Positions 49,806 through 59,111 of a DNA stretch of 64,000 nucleotides are shown piece by piece. The DNA is taken from assembly GCF_001971585.1 (NCBI RefSeq), contig NZ_CP019323.1, forward strand, positions 2,222,053-2,286,052, read 5' to 3'. The notes under the pieces were generated by a model. The model ran no database searches. It was not told the origin of the DNA and saw only the letters and a program-made list of their open reading frames with translations. The DNA comes from Companilactobacillus allii. GTDB lineage: Bacteria; Bacillota; Bacilli; Lactobacillales; Lactobacillaceae. Positions within the stretch are counted from its first letter, which is position 1, and each line of letters starts with the position of its first letter. A program made the translations under genes and the position numbers.

Positions 49806-50354
49806 TTAATTGTTAACCAATAGCAATTTTTTAACATCGTTAAATCTCTTAACGACGCTTCCATCAATAACTTGATCACCAACACGGACAACAATCCCAC
49901 CGATGATGGATGGATCTACTATTTTCGTTAAATTTACTTGATTTACTGAAAATCGTTGTTTGACTACAGATTTCAACTTATCTTCTTGTTCGGAAGTTAA
50001 ATCAATCACTGAAGTTACTGTGACTTCAACAATACCATGCTCAGTATCATATCTCTCAACATAAGCATCAGTAATTTCTTCTAAGCAATTCAATCTGTCT
50101 CGGTCAAAAAGCATACCTACAAAGTCCTGCATTAATTCACTTGCACCAGTCTTTAAAGTATTAACGATTTTTAACTTTTCAGTGCGGGAAATTGCACGTC
50201 CTGAAAAAGCAATATTTAGACCAGGATTTTCTGAAAACACTTCGCTTAATTTCTTCAATTCTTGCAAAGTATTATCAACTGAATCTTGTTCCACTGCTAC
50301 TTCATAAAGTGCTCTACTATAACGTTTTCCCACTTGGAATTTACTTAGTTTCAT
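49806..50354 (-). CDS. atpH: ATP synthase F1 delta subunit
   Basis: This stator subunit (182 aa) has an N-terminal helical domain (VGKRYSRALYEVAVE) and the C-terminal ending IIGGIVVRVGDQVIDGSVVKRF. It joins F1 to the b stalk. It overlaps atpF by 14 bases, so translation is likely coupled; GGAG is 12 bases upstream. Confidence 0.95.
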   Translation of the reverse strand: MKLSKFQVGKRYSRALYEVAVEQDSVDNTLQELKKLSEVFSENPGLNIAFSGRAISRTEKLKIVNTLKTGASELMQDFVGMLFDRDRLNCLEEITDAYVERYDTEHGIVEVTVTSVIDLTSEQEDKLKSVVKQRFSVNQVNLTKIVDPSIIGGIVVRVGDQVIDGSVVKRFNDVKKLLLVNN

Positions 50355-50862
50355 TGTTTACGGTCAACTCCTTAATATAAGAGTCGATCAATGACTTTTG
50401 ATCATTTGCATTAAGCTCTTTGGAAATAACTTTTGAAGCAACTTCCATAGATAGGGTAGCGATGTCGTTTTGTGCATCGTTCATAGCTTCTTCTTTAGCT
50501 CGTAATGCATCAGATTTAGCCTTTTGTCTTACTGATTCGGCTTCACTATGAGCATCGGCCATAATGGATTTCTTTTGATCTTCCCCATTATCTTTAGCCT
50601 TATTAACAATCTCAATAGCTTCAGCACGTGAATTCTTAAGTGCCTCTTCACGTTCCTTTGCAAGCTTGTCAGCACGTGCACGTTCTTGATCAGCATAATC
50701 CAAATCACCGGATATTTTATCTGATCTGGCGTCCATCATTTTTGTGACGGGACCCCATGCAAACTTCTTAACAGCTGCAGTTAAAAGGACGAATGAAATA
50801 AGAATAAAAAGCATATCACCTAAAGCTAATTTACCTGCTCCAAGCACTAATAAATTTGCCAA
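50341..50862 (-). CDS. atpF: ATP synthase Fo b subunit
   Basis: This peripheral stalk subunit (173 aa) has one N-terminal membrane helix (about 14-32, with GDMLFILISFVLLTAAVKKFAW) and then a long charged helix to the end. The start codon is TTG at 50862, with GGAG upstream. It lies between atpE and atpH. Confidence 0.95.
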   Translation of the reverse strand: MANLLVLGAGKLALGDMLFILISFVLLTAAVKKFAWGPVTKMMDARSDKISGDLDYADQERARADKLAKEREEALKNSRAEAIEIVNKAKDNGEDQKKSIMADAHSEAESVRQKAKSDALRAKEEAMNDAQNDIATLSMEVASKVISKELNANDQKSLIDSYIKELTVNNETK

Positions 50863-50938
50863 TATTCTCCACTCCTTCCTTTCCTATAAAACATAAAAAG
50901 GCGATTTGTTTAATTTATCGCCGATTTGATTGTATGTA

Positions 50939-51154
<216 letters not shown>

Positions 51155-51175
51155 TTAAAATTCCTCCAAATAAAA

Positions 51176-51889
51176 TTATTCTTTTTCCAGTTTACGTGAG
51201 ATATAAACCATTGATAAGGTGGTAAATACATACGCTTGGATGGCTCCAATAAAGACTGAAAATCCTTGCCAAATCATTTCCAGTGGTAAAGCGACCACGA
51301 ACGAAACGACTCCAAAACTCTGAGCAACAGTTCCAATAAGTGCAAGAAGTACTTCACCGGCAAATATATTACCGTAAAGACGTAGTGATAACGTCAAGAA
51401 GTTAGTAAACTCTTCAAGGATGTTTATTGGTAACAAGAAACCTACAGGTTTTACATAATTTTTTACATAGCCGCCAAATCCAAACTTCTTCACTGAATAA
51501 TAATGTGAAATCAGCAATGATATTAAGGCAAGAGCCATTGTTACCATTGGATTTGTAGTAGGAGATTTAATGTAAGTATATCCGCCTACTTTCACTTGGA
51601 ATATCAATCCCAATTGGTTTGCAAAAAATACAAATGTAAACAACACGAACGCATATAATCCGAATTGTTTAACCGCTGCATCAGGCATTAGTGACTTTAT
51701 AATATTATTCGTAAAATCAATAATCCATTCAAGCACATTCTGAGCTTTACCAGGTCTCATCGTAACATGACGTGACAATGCGAAAACAAGGACAAAGACA
51801 AGAATTGCGGCAATCAATGCTGATAAATCATTAGCAACATTGAATCTCAAACCCAGGAAATCGATAAACTTATATTTATCATTCAACAA
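51176..51889 (-). CDS. atpB: ATP synthase Fo a subunit
   Basis: This 237-residue membrane protein forms the proton half-channels. The essential arginine lies in LSLRLYGNIFAGE (near residue 172), and the C-terminal helix has GAIQAYVFTTLSMVYIS. It is the first gene of the operon. Two adjacent TTG codons (51889 and 51886) can start it; no ATG fits. AAAGGGGGGG with seven G precedes it, so the second TTG has better spacing, but both are possible. Confidence 0.95.
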   Translation of the reverse strand: MLNDKYKFIDFLGLRFNVANDLSALIAAILVFVLVFALSRHVTMRPGKAQNVLEWIIDFTNNIIKSLMPDAAVKQFGLYAFVLFTFVFFANQLGLIFQVKVGGYTYIKSPTTNPMVTMALALISLLISHYYSVKKFGFGGYVKNYVKPVGFLLPINILEEFTNFLTLSLRLYGNIFAGEVLLALIGTVAQSFGVVSFVVALPLEMIWQGFSVFIGAIQAYVFTTLSMVYISRKLEKE

Positions 51890-51923
51890 TACCCCCCCTT
51901 TCTTCGCTTATTGAAAACAATTG

Positions 51924-51951
51924 ATACCACAAAATAATAACACTTCTAAAA
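51924..51951 (-). promoter_or_regulatory. Possible atp operon promoter
   Basis: TTGAAT and TATTAT lie 16 bases apart in the gap between upp and atpB on the minus strand. No clear terminator follows upp, so readthrough from upp is also possible. Confidence 0.4.
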
Positions 51952-51975
51952 ATATATTCAAACAATGTTTTTATT

Positions 51976-52605
51976 TTATTTTGTACCAAATAGACGATCA
52001 CCAGCGTCACCTAATCCGGGGAAAATATAGCCACTATCGGTGATCTTTTCATCTAATGAGGCTGCATAAATGTCTACATCTGGATGTGCCTCTTGAACTG
52101 CTTTAACACCTTCTGGTGCAGCAACAAGAACAACAAGTCGCATGTGTTTTGCTCCACGTTTTTTCAATGCTTCGATGGCCATATTTGCGGATCCACCTGT
52201 AGCAAGCATTGGATCAACGATGAACAATTCACGTTCATCAATATCACTAGGTAATTTAACAAAATATTCATGTGGTTTAAGCGTCTTTTCGTCACGATAC
52301 ATTCCGATATGACCAACTTTGGCAGCTGGAATCAATTCCAAAACGCCATCGACCATACCTAAACCGGCACGGAGTATAGGAATAACTGCTAGTTTCTTAC
52401 CTGCAAGAACTTTTTGTTTTGACTTTCCCATTGGAGTTTCAATTTCAATTTCCTTCAATGGCAAGTCCCTAGTAATTTCATAAACCATCAATTCACCAAT
52501 TTCATTGGCAACTTCACGAAACACTTTAGTACCAGTGTGCTTGTTTCTGATAATTGTTAATTTATGTTGGATCAGTGGGTGGTTTAATACTTGAAATTTA
52601 GACAT
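51976..52605 (-). CDS. upp: Uracil phosphoribosyltransferase
   Basis: This 209-residue salvage enzyme makes UMP from uracil and PRPP. The PRPP loop [18 protein letters not shown] (near 128-145) and the uracil-binding end [17 protein letters not shown] are intact. GAGGAG precedes the ATG. It stands between sua5 and the atp operon, the usual lactobacillar order. Confidence 0.97.
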   Translation of the reverse strand: MSKFQVLNHPLIQHKLTIIRNKHTGTKVFREVANEIGELMVYEITRDLPLKEIEIETPMGKSKQKVLAGKKLAVIPILRAGLGMVDGVLELIPAAKVGHIGMYRDEKTLKPHEYFVKLPSDIDERELFIVDPMLATGGSANMAIEALKKRGAKHMRLVVLVAAPEGVKAVQEAHPDVDIYAASLDEKITDSGYIFPGLGDAGDRLFGTK

Positions 52606-52660
52606 TTTTGACTCTCCTCTTTATTTATAGCTTTTATTAATTAACTTAATAAACCTCTTA

Positions 52661-53671
52661 TTATTTCTCGAAATGCTTTTGACCAGCTGATTTGTTCAAG
52701 CGGTTTCTATATGCTTCTCCATGATCAGCTTCTGGAAATCCTTGAGCCAGAATATACTCTACATTCTGTCCATCAAGTCCTCTTAATCCAGCAAACAATT
52801 CCTTTGATGCACCGTAAATATCATTACCTAACGAAAACTTTAATTGTCCCTCTGCGTCAGGAATAGTAGATAACACGTCTTCAGTAGCCATAATGCCTAA
52901 TTTGTTAGTTTTATATTCAGCAATAGCTTTTGTAAAGTCGTTAGTATCGTCAACAATAATTACCTGTGCACTTGGTGCGTAATGCTTATATTTCATGCCG
53001 GGAGCCTTTGGTATTTCACCAGCTGCCACCTTATGATGATCACTATTTACATTATCCAGTACTTGTAACAAGTCTTCAACCGTAATCATCCCTGGACGCA
53101 AGACAGTTGGTATATCTGTTGAAAGATCAATAACAGTAGACTCCACACCAAGCTTAGTTGGACCGTCATCAAGTATAGCTGAAATTTTTCCCTTCAAATC
53201 ATGATAAACGTGCTTAGCCAAAGTTGGACTAGGTTTACCACTAGTATTAGCTGAGGGACCAACGATTGGTTTACCAAACGTTTTGATAAGGTTCAAAGTA
53301 GTGGAATTATTAGGCATCCTGAAGGCAGCAGTACTCAGACCACCAGTGACTTCTTTTGATAAACTACCCGGTTGAATCGGCATAATGATGGTCAAAGGAC
53401 CTGGCCAAAACTTGCTCATTAGTTTCTCCGCCATTGGCTTATAAGTTAAATCTGCATATTCCCAAACCATTTCTGGACTAGACACATGAACAATCAAAGG
53501 ATTATCACTTGGACGACCCTTTGCAGCATACACATCTTTAACCACATCTGGGCGTGTTGCATCAGCACCAAGACCGTAAACAGTCTCAGTTGGAAATGCC
53601 ACTAATTTACCATCAGCGAGAAACTCAACAGCTTTTGATATTTCTGTATTCTTTAATATTTCTGTTTCCAA
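52661..53671 (-). CDS. Threonylcarbamoyl-AMP synthase, Sua5/YwlC type
   Basis: This 336-residue enzyme makes threonylcarbamoyl-AMP for t6A37 in ANN-decoding tRNAs. Residues 10-205 form the YrdC domain (GKLVAFPTETVYGLGADATRP, KGRPSDNPLIVH, GPSANTSGKPSPT), and residues 240-336 form the C-terminal Sua5 domain (KYKHYAPSAQVIIV). The start is TTG at 53671 with AGGGGAA 9 bases upstream, 2 bases after the prmC stop. Confidence 0.94.
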   Translation of the reverse strand: METEILKNTEISKAVEFLADGKLVAFPTETVYGLGADATRPDVVKDVYAAKGRPSDNPLIVHVSSPEMVWEYADLTYKPMAEKLMSKFWPGPLTIIMPIQPGSLSKEVTGGLSTAAFRMPNNSTTLNLIKTFGKPIVGPSANTSGKPSPTLAKHVYHDLKGKISAILDDGPTKLGVESTVIDLSTDIPTVLRPGMITVEDLLQVLDNVNSDHHKVAAGEIPKAPGMKYKHYAPSAQVIIVDDTNDFTKAIAEYKTNKLGIMATEDVLSTIPDAEGQLKFSLGNDIYGASKELFAGLRGLDGQNVEYILAQGFPEADHGEAYRNRLNKSAGQKHFEK

Positions 53672-53673
53672 AT

Positions 53674-54525
53674 CTATATCTTCCCCTTTTCAGCTTTTAG
53701 ATAGCGATAGTTGCCACTCATGTCTTTATAAAATTCCACTTTATATCCCGGCATATTTTTAGCAAAGATCTCTTCCAAAGCAGATTTTTGGTGATATCCA
53801 AACTCCATATACAAAATACCATTCTCAGTCAAATATTTATCAGCATTTTGTGATATGTCTTGATAAAATTTTAATCCAAATTCATCTCCATATAAAGCTA
53901 AATCGGGTTCATATTTAATAACACTTGGATCCATCACCGATTTTTCTTGATGAGAAATATACGGAGGATTGGAAACAATGACATCAAATGGCTCTGGAAT
54001 AACCTTTTCAAACAAATCACTCTGTTTTAAAAAAACATTATCTGCTTGATAATTATCTGCATTTAATTCAGCAATTTTAAGTGCCTCTTTTGAAATATCA
54101 GTACCCAAAATATCATCTTCAGGAAAAGCTAACCCCAAACTTATAGCAATGACCCCTGAACCCGTACCAATATCCCAAATGTTTTCCTTTTTACCGGTAT
54201 GATCATCAATTATTTTTTGAACCATTTCTTCAGTTTCCTGTCTTGGAATCAAAACATCTTGATTTACTGTGAAACTTCGTCCCATAAAGTAAGCATTCCC
54301 TAAGATATATTGAACCGGCTCATCCATACCTAAACGGACTACCCCATCATGAAACTGTCTCATAATTTTCCCGGGGACATCTTCATTACGGTGCAATTGT
54401 AACTGCGTATAATTAAATCCAGTTAATTCTTCCATCAAGTATTCAGCATCTTCAGGAAATTTTTTTTCCTGTTTTAGCATTAAAAAAGCCCTTTTCAGGG
54501 CATTAGAATAGCTTAGTTTCTCCAC
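53674..54525 (-). CDS. prmC: Release factor glutamine methyltransferase PrmC
   Basis: This 283-residue enzyme methylates the GGQ glutamine of RF1 and RF2. It has an N-terminal helical domain ([14 protein letters not shown]), SAM motif [12 protein letters not shown] (near 120) and the NPPY catalytic motif in VSNPPYISH (near 195). I start at GTG 54525, 10 bases after GGAG; this keeps the family N-terminus and overlaps prfA by 23 bases. A start at ATG 54480 would lose part of that helix. It is coupled to prfA, its substrate gene. Confidence 0.9.
   Translation of the reverse strand: MEKLSYSNALKRAFLMLKQEKKFPEDAEYLMEELTGFNYTQLQLHRNEDVPGKIMRQFHDGVVRLGMDEPVQYILGNAYFMGRSFTVNQDVLIPRQETEEMVQKIIDDHTGKKENIWDIGTGSGVIAISLGLAFPEDDILGTDISKEALKIAELNADNYQADNVFLKQSDLFEKVIPEPFDVIVSNPPYISHQEKSVMDPSVIKYEPDLALYGDEFGLKFYQDISQNADKYLTENGILYMEFGYHQKSALEEIFAKNMPGYKVEFYKDMSGNYRYLKAEKGKI
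54482..54501 (-). terminator. Terminator-like hairpin after prfA, inside prmC 5' coding sequence
   Basis: GCCCT pairs with AGGGC around a GAAA loop and is followed by six T on the minus strand. It starts 2 bases after the prfA stop codon but is translated as part of prmC. Its 5-bp stem is short, so it may be only a partial terminator. Confidence 0.5.
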
Positions 54526-55600
54526 TTTGAATTTGCTCCAATTTTTGAGTTTGATCATTGACAATTAATGCATCAATAATTTCATCAAGTTCACCATTCA
54601 TAATTCGGTCTAACTTATTCAAAGAAAGACCTATACGGTGATCTGTCACACGATTTTGTGGGTAATTATAAGTTCTAATCCGCTCAGAACGATCTCCAGT
54701 ACCAACAGCTGACTTACGTTTCTCATCGTATTCACTTTGATTTTCTGATTCATAATAATCGTAAACACGAGATTTAAGAATTTGCATAGCTTTTTCACGG
54801 TTTTGTTGTTGCGAACGTTGATCTTGCATAGCAACGACAATTCCAGTTGGTAAATGGGTCATACGAACGGCAGATGAAGTTTTATTAATATGTTGTCCAC
54901 CGGCACCAGATGATCTATAAACATCAGTACGAATATCCTTTGGATCTAGATCAATATCAACTTCATCATATTCAGGCATAACGGCAACTGTAGCAGTTGA
55001 AGTATGGACACGACCAGCTGATTCTGTTGATGGGATACGTTGAACACGATGTGCCCCATTTTCATACTTCAGCTTAGAATAAACACGACTACCAGTAATC
55101 ATAACAGCGACATCTTTATAACCACCGACTTCTGTTGAATTCTCATCAACAATATCAAAAGTCCAGCCTTGTTTTTCAGCATATTTACTGTACATGCTTA
55201 GTAGATCAGCAGCAAATAAACTGGCCTCATCACCACCGGCAGCTCCACGAATTTCCATAATTATATTTTTATCATCATTAGGATCTTTTGGAAGCATCAA
55301 TAATGTGATCTCATGTTCAAGTTTTTCTGCTGCATCTTTAGATGAATTCAATTCATCCTTTGCCATAGCTTGCATTTCTGGGTCATCAGTTTCACGCATT
55401 ATTTCATCGCTATCACTTATACTCTTTTGCAATTCTTTGTAGCGATTGAAGGCATTAACGATATCACGCATATCAGCTTCTTCTTTTGAATAGGCCATAT
55501 AACGTTTTGTATCATTGATAATTTCAGGATCACTCATTAATTCTTGTAACTCGGCATATCTTTCAACTAGTGTTTCAAGTTGTTCTAAAATTTTATCCAA
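54503..55600 (-). CDS. prfA: Peptide chain release factor 1
   Basis: This 365-residue factor reads UAA and UAG. The GGQ motif is in [12 protein letters not shown] (near 230), and the stop-codon-reading tripeptide is PST in [10 protein letters not shown], at the site of the classical PxT. The start is TTG at 55600, with AAAGGA 8 bases upstream. It is 14 bases after tdk and overlaps prmC, which modifies it. Confidence 0.97.
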   Translation of the reverse strand: MDKILEQLETLVERYAELQELMSDPEIINDTKRYMAYSKEEADMRDIVNAFNRYKELQKSISDSDEIMRETDDPEMQAMAKDELNSSKDAAEKLEHEITLLMLPKDPNDDKNIIMEIRGAAGGDEASLFAADLLSMYSKYAEKQGWTFDIVDENSTEVGGYKDVAVMITGSRVYSKLKYENGAHRVQRIPSTESAGRVHTSTATVAVMPEYDEVDIDLDPKDIRTDVYRSSGAGGQHINKTSSAVRMTHLPTGIVVAMQDQRSQQQNREKAMQILKSRVYDYYESENQSEYDEKRKSAVGTGDRSERIRTYNYPQNRVTDHRIGLSLNKLDRIMNGELDEIIDALIVNDQTQKLEQIQSGETKLF

Positions 55601-55614
55601 TTTAACGATCCTTT

Positions 55615-56196
55615 CTATTTATTCTCTACCATTGGAGGATGATTATAATGGCGTCGACATACTGGGTAATACATTTCATTTCCACCGATAGCAACTTGAT
55701 TACCCTCATAAACTGGTTGCCCATCGAGCATACGCATATTCATTGTAGCCTTTTTAGTACAGAACCAGCATATGGTCTTCATTTCTTCTATCTTGTCAGC
55801 ATAAAGTAACAAATACTTGGATCCTTCGAATAATTCATTTTTGAAATCATTCTTCAATCCAAAGGCCATAACTGGAATTCCTAAATCATCTACTACCTGA
55901 GTTAACTCAAGAACTTGTTTTTTTGTCATGAATTCACATTCATCGATCAAAATGCATGCAGCTCTTGGATTCTCTCTTCTAACAATATCATAAACATCTG
56001 AGTCTTTCTTCAATGCAATTGCATCCCGGTCTAATCCCATACGACTTTTGATTTTTCCAGCACCAGATCTAGTATCTACAATACTAGTCATTAGGATAAC
56101 TGATTTGCCTTGTTCTTCATAGTTGTGTGCTACTTTCAAAATCTCAATAGATTTTCCACTATTCATAGCACCATACTTAAAAAATAATTGCGCCAA
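55615..56196 (-). CDS. tdk: Thymidine kinase
   Basis: This 193-residue type II thymidine kinase starts (M)[15 protein letters not shown] with the ATP loop, has the DECEF Walker B-like motif and a zinc site with CWFC and VCRRH. I use TTG at 56196, 7 bases after GGAGG; the open frame continues upstream to an ATG at 56265, but that stretch lacks homology. It leads tdk-prfA-prmC-sua5. Confidence 0.94.
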   Translation of the reverse strand: MAQLFFKYGAMNSGKSIEILKVAHNYEEQGKSVILMTSIVDTRSGAGKIKSRMGLDRDAIALKKDSDVYDIVRRENPRAACILIDECEFMTKKQVLELTQVVDDLGIPVMAFGLKNDFKNELFEGSKYLLLYADKIEEMKTICWFCTKKATMNMRMLDGQPVYEGNQVAIGGNEMYYPVCRRHYNHPPMVENK

Positions 56197-56347
56197 AGTT
56201 CCGCCTCCAAAATTACGTCCTTGAAGATTATAACTAAAAAAACGTCCCTTGAACATATTAAACATTGACTAAATTCAATCAAAATCAGATAAAATGTAAT
56301 TTAGTTGTGATAGTATATTTTTAATACAAACTAATTGGGGTTTTAAA

Positions 56348-57688
56348 ATGACATTTAAATCAAGCATCGCTACACTTACTGGAAAATCATCATACTTTAT
56401 TTTAAGTAAGTTTTTCAACGGAGGTTCTTCTTATCCGGGAAAAATTGCTTATAAGATTGATCCAGATATTTTAACTAGTTTAGGAAAAAATTACGACTTA
56501 ATTATCGTAACTGGAACTAATGGTAAAACTTTGACAACATCATTGATCAACAAAATGGTTACTCAAAAATACGATGATGTTTTAACTAATCCCACTGGAT
56601 CGAATATGATCCAAGGTATAGTTACTAGTTTTGTCACACACCACAAAACAAGCAAAAAGCCACTAGCCGTCTTAGAAGTTGACGAAGCAAACGTTGAGAT
56701 CATCTGTAAGTATATTAAGCCAAAATACTTCGTACTAACGAATATCTTCCGTGACCAAATGGATCGCTATGGTGAAATTTATACAACTTATCAAAAAATT
56801 CTCAATGGTATTAAATTGGCACCAGACGCTACTATCATCGCCAATGGTGATGCCGCCATTTTCTCTTCCAAAAAATTACCAAACAAAGTCATTTACTATG
56901 GATTCTCAAGTAAGGGACATGAAAAAGACGATATTAAAGCACCAACAAATACTGATGGTGTCCTCTGCCCTAACTGCAATCATATTATGCACTATCATTT
57001 TATTTCATACGCTAACTTGGGTAGTTATTTTTGTCCTAACTGTGGATTCAAACAAAACGACCTCAAATACCAAGTAACAAATATCAAAACACTATTACCT
57101 AACAAAACAGAATTCGAGATCAATGGGAACTCCTTTACAATGAATATTGGTGGTAAATATAATATTTATAATGCCTTAGCAGCTTTTGCTGTTGCTTCTG
57201 AGATGGGTATCACCGTCGATCAAATGCAAAAAGCCTTTTCATATGATGAAAAAGTATTTGGTCGTCAAGAGACTATCACAGTTGATAAAAAGGACGTAAA
57301 TATTATCCTAGTCAAAAATCCAGTTGGATTGAATCAAGTTATCGAAACAATTTTGAGTGATAAATCAGACTACTCATTGGCATTTCTTCTTAACGCCAAT
57401 TATGCCGATGGTATTGATACTAGCTGGATCTGGGACGCAAATTTTGAGGACTTTAATTACGATAAAATACCATTAGTTATCACTGGTGGTAAACGAGTTA
57501 AAGATGTTACTTATCGTTTCAAAATTGCTGGATTAAACATGAACAAGAATATAGAAACAGTTGAAATTGAAGATTTTGTTAAACAAATCCCAAATATTCC
57601 AACAGATAAAATATACGTTCTAGCTACATATACCGCTATGATGGGACTTAGAAAAGTTCTTAGCGATGGTGGATACATTAAAAAATAA
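56348..57688 (+). CDS. murT: MurT-type lipid II isoglutaminyl synthase subunit
   Basis: This Mur-ligase-like protein (446 aa) has ATP loop VTGTNGKTLTT (near 56), a Cys4 zinc ribbon CPNC...CPNC (near 200-225) inserted in the central domain, and the C-terminal DUF1727 domain. MurT activates the D-Glu of lipid II, and GatD supplies ammonia for amidation. GatD, normally the next gene, is not here: the next gene is a serine hydrolase on the other strand. A GGGG site lies 8 bases before the ATG. GatD may be elsewhere. Confidence 0.9.
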   Translation: MTFKSSIATLTGKSSYFILSKFFNGGSSYPGKIAYKIDPDILTSLGKNYDLIIVTGTNGKTLTTSLINKMVTQKYDDVLTNPTGSNMIQGIVTSFVTHHKTSKKPLAVLEVDEANVEIICKYIKPKYFVLTNIFRDQMDRYGEIYTTYQKILNGIKLAPDATIIANGDAAIFSSKKLPNKVIYYGFSSKGHEKDDIKAPTNTDGVLCPNCNHIMHYHFISYANLGSYFCPNCGFKQNDLKYQVTNIKTLLPNKTEFEINGNSFTMNIGGKYNIYNALAAFAVASEMGITVDQMQKAFSYDEKVFGRQETITVDKKDVNIILVKNPVGLNQVIETILSDKSDYSLAFLLNANYADGIDTSWIWDANFEDFNYDKIPLVITGGKRVKDVTYRFKIAGLNMNKNIETVEIEDFVKQIPNIPTDKIYVLATYTAMMGLRKVLSDGGYIKK

Positions 57689-57695
57689 GATTATA

Positions 57696-57772
57696 ATTTT
57701 CCTCGTATAACGCAAAATAAGCCGACATTTACTTACGTAAATACCGGTTTATTTTGCATTATGCTCGAAAAC
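57696..57772. repeat. Palindromic element copy 1 (also a bidirectional terminator)
   Basis: An imperfect palindrome with 37-base arms has ATTTAC-TTAC-GTAAAT at its centre (57727-57742). The inner 19 positions pair at 17. It lies between the convergent ends of murT and the serine hydrolase. A related, longer copy is at 58987-59100, sharing the centre and the outer CGAAAACTGAACGTGTTTTGTCAC segment. Confidence 0.85.
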
Positions 57773-57795
57773 TGAACGTGTTTTGTCACGCGTTT

Positions 57796-58779
57796 TCACT
57801 TACTCTCATTTAAAAAACTATCTAAAATCACATCTCGATGTTTCAAAAATACTTCATTGTGTTCAATTGGGTGAACTCTATTTGTTAATACAACCATAGC
57901 ATTCTTGTGGATATAATCTAATGCAATAAAATGACCTGTATATCCAGTATGAAAAAGTATATTACCAGGTTTAATATCCCAGCCTAGCGATCTGCCTGGG
58001 AACAAATCAGTAAAGTTCTTGTATAAAAATTTATATTTTTTTGTTAACATAACTCTGGAAAATTCCATTACATCAACTAAACTCGAAAACATACCGGCTG
58101 ATCCGCAATGTATGCCCAGCTGACGAGCTTTTGGATCATTCGGTACACCAATAAGCATTTGTCCATTAACTTCGTATGTTGGGGTGCAACGGGCTATTTC
58201 AGGTGAAAAAGTTGTATCCATTAGGTTCCAAGTATCCCTTACAAAGTTATTAATAACTGTCTGAACTGGCAGTTGATAGATTTTTTCTATTATTAAGCCC
58301 AAAAATATCATGCCTGTATCCGTGTATACAACTTTTTTATTAAAATTGTCAGTTACTGGTAATGATAACAATGCATCGATTAATTGTTGGTCATTCAAAC
58401 TGTCACGATTTTGAATATATCCAGCTATTCCTGATGTATGCGTTAACAAATGAAATATTTCTACACGCCCGTCCTTAAACTGTGGTAAATATTTATTGAT
58501 TGGATCATGTAAACTTAATTTTTTTTCATCAATCAATTTCAAGATGATCGGTACTGTACCCATAACCTTTGTTAGTGAGGCCAAATCATATAATTCATCA
58601 CCTTTTAATAGCGTGATCTTAGGTACCCAGGACTTATCACCAGCAAAATTGGATTCATCAAGACTAGTTTGTATGTCACTATCACTATAGTTACTAATAA
58701 ATCCATAACTGACACCAGGTACAACTTGTTGATTAACCATATCCAATATCTGTGCTTCTGTTTGTTGAAATTTTTTCAT
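57796..58779 (-). CDS. Serine hydrolase of the beta-lactamase/penicillin-binding family
   Basis: This 327-residue protein has the class C-like motifs: ASLTK with S68 and K71 (SxxK), YTD in VVYTDTGMIFLG (the YxN position) and HTG in FHTGYTGH (the KTG position). It may be an esterase or D-Ala-D-Ala-type peptidase; a drug-resistance role cannot be inferred. No signal peptide is seen with the start at ATG 58779 (GGAG 8 bases upstream). The longer frame to 58923 runs through repeats and is rejected. It is bounded on both sides by related inverted repeats. Confidence 0.85.
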   Translation of the reverse strand: MKKFQQTEAQILDMVNQQVVPGVSYGFISNYSDSDIQTSLDESNFAGDKSWVPKITLLKGDELYDLASLTKVMGTVPIILKLIDEKKLSLHDPINKYLPQFKDGRVEIFHLLTHTSGIAGYIQNRDSLNDQQLIDALLSLPVTDNFNKKVVYTDTGMIFLGLIIEKIYQLPVQTVINNFVRDTWNLMDTTFSPEIARCTPTYEVNGQMLIGVPNDPKARQLGIHCGSAGMFSSLVDVMEFSRVMLTKKYKFLYKNFTDLFPGRSLGWDIKPGNILFHTGYTGHFIALDYIHKNAMVVLTNRVHPIEHNEVFLKHRDVILDSFLNESK

Positions 58780-58789
58780 ACTGTTATCT

Positions 58790-58813
58790 CCACAATTGTT
58801 GATACCACAATTG
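58790..58813 (-). repeat. Direct repeat CAATTGTGG, 15-base period, over the ribosome site
   Basis: CAATTGTGG occurs twice on the minus strand (58805-58813 and 58790-58798); the second copy ends in the GGAG ribosome site of the serine hydrolase gene. It could be an operator, or a chance duplication. Confidence 0.6.
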
Positions 58814-58880
58814 TATCGTAAAAATAGTAATGAGACATAATTTAACTTTATTATGGCTAGAAAGTAGTTATGACAAATTT

Positions 58881-59014
58881 TGTTTTCACTCAAACTTGCA
58901 GTGAAACGTGTGACAAAACACAATTTTCCCCATTCAACTTAAAAAGGGTTGTGGCAACTCTGTTTTTACTCAAACTTGCGGTGGAAACGTGTGACAAAAC
59001 ACAATTTTCCCCAT
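58881..59014. repeat. Two direct copies of a 53-base repeat
   Basis: Copy A (58881-58933) and copy B (58961-59014) share a start of ACTCAAACTTGC, a middle of AAACGTGTGACAAAACAC and an end of AATTTTCCCCAT, with few differences and one inserted base. Copy B is also the outer left arm of the large palindrome. I see no reading frame in them. Confidence 0.88.
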
Positions 59015-59100
59015 ATAAGCCAAAAAAAAAACGATATTTACTTACGTAAATACCGATTTTTTTTGACTTATATACGAAAACTGAACGTGTTTTGTCACAC
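58987..59100. repeat. Palindromic element copy 2, long inverted repeat of about 114 bases
   Basis: Outer arms GTGTGACAAAACAC (58989-59002) and GTGTTTTGTCACAC (59087-59100) pair, and inner arms pair to the centre ATTTAC-TTAC-GTAAAT (59036-59051). It lies directly after the ABC exporter operon, so it can act as its terminator. It is the same family as copy 1. Confidence 0.88.
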
Positions 59101-59111
59101 TCTATACCATT

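Noticed and set aside
58780-58923. Longer N-terminus for the serine hydrolase
   Set aside because: It would be encoded in the repeat and leader, has no ribosome site, and the start at 58779 has one.
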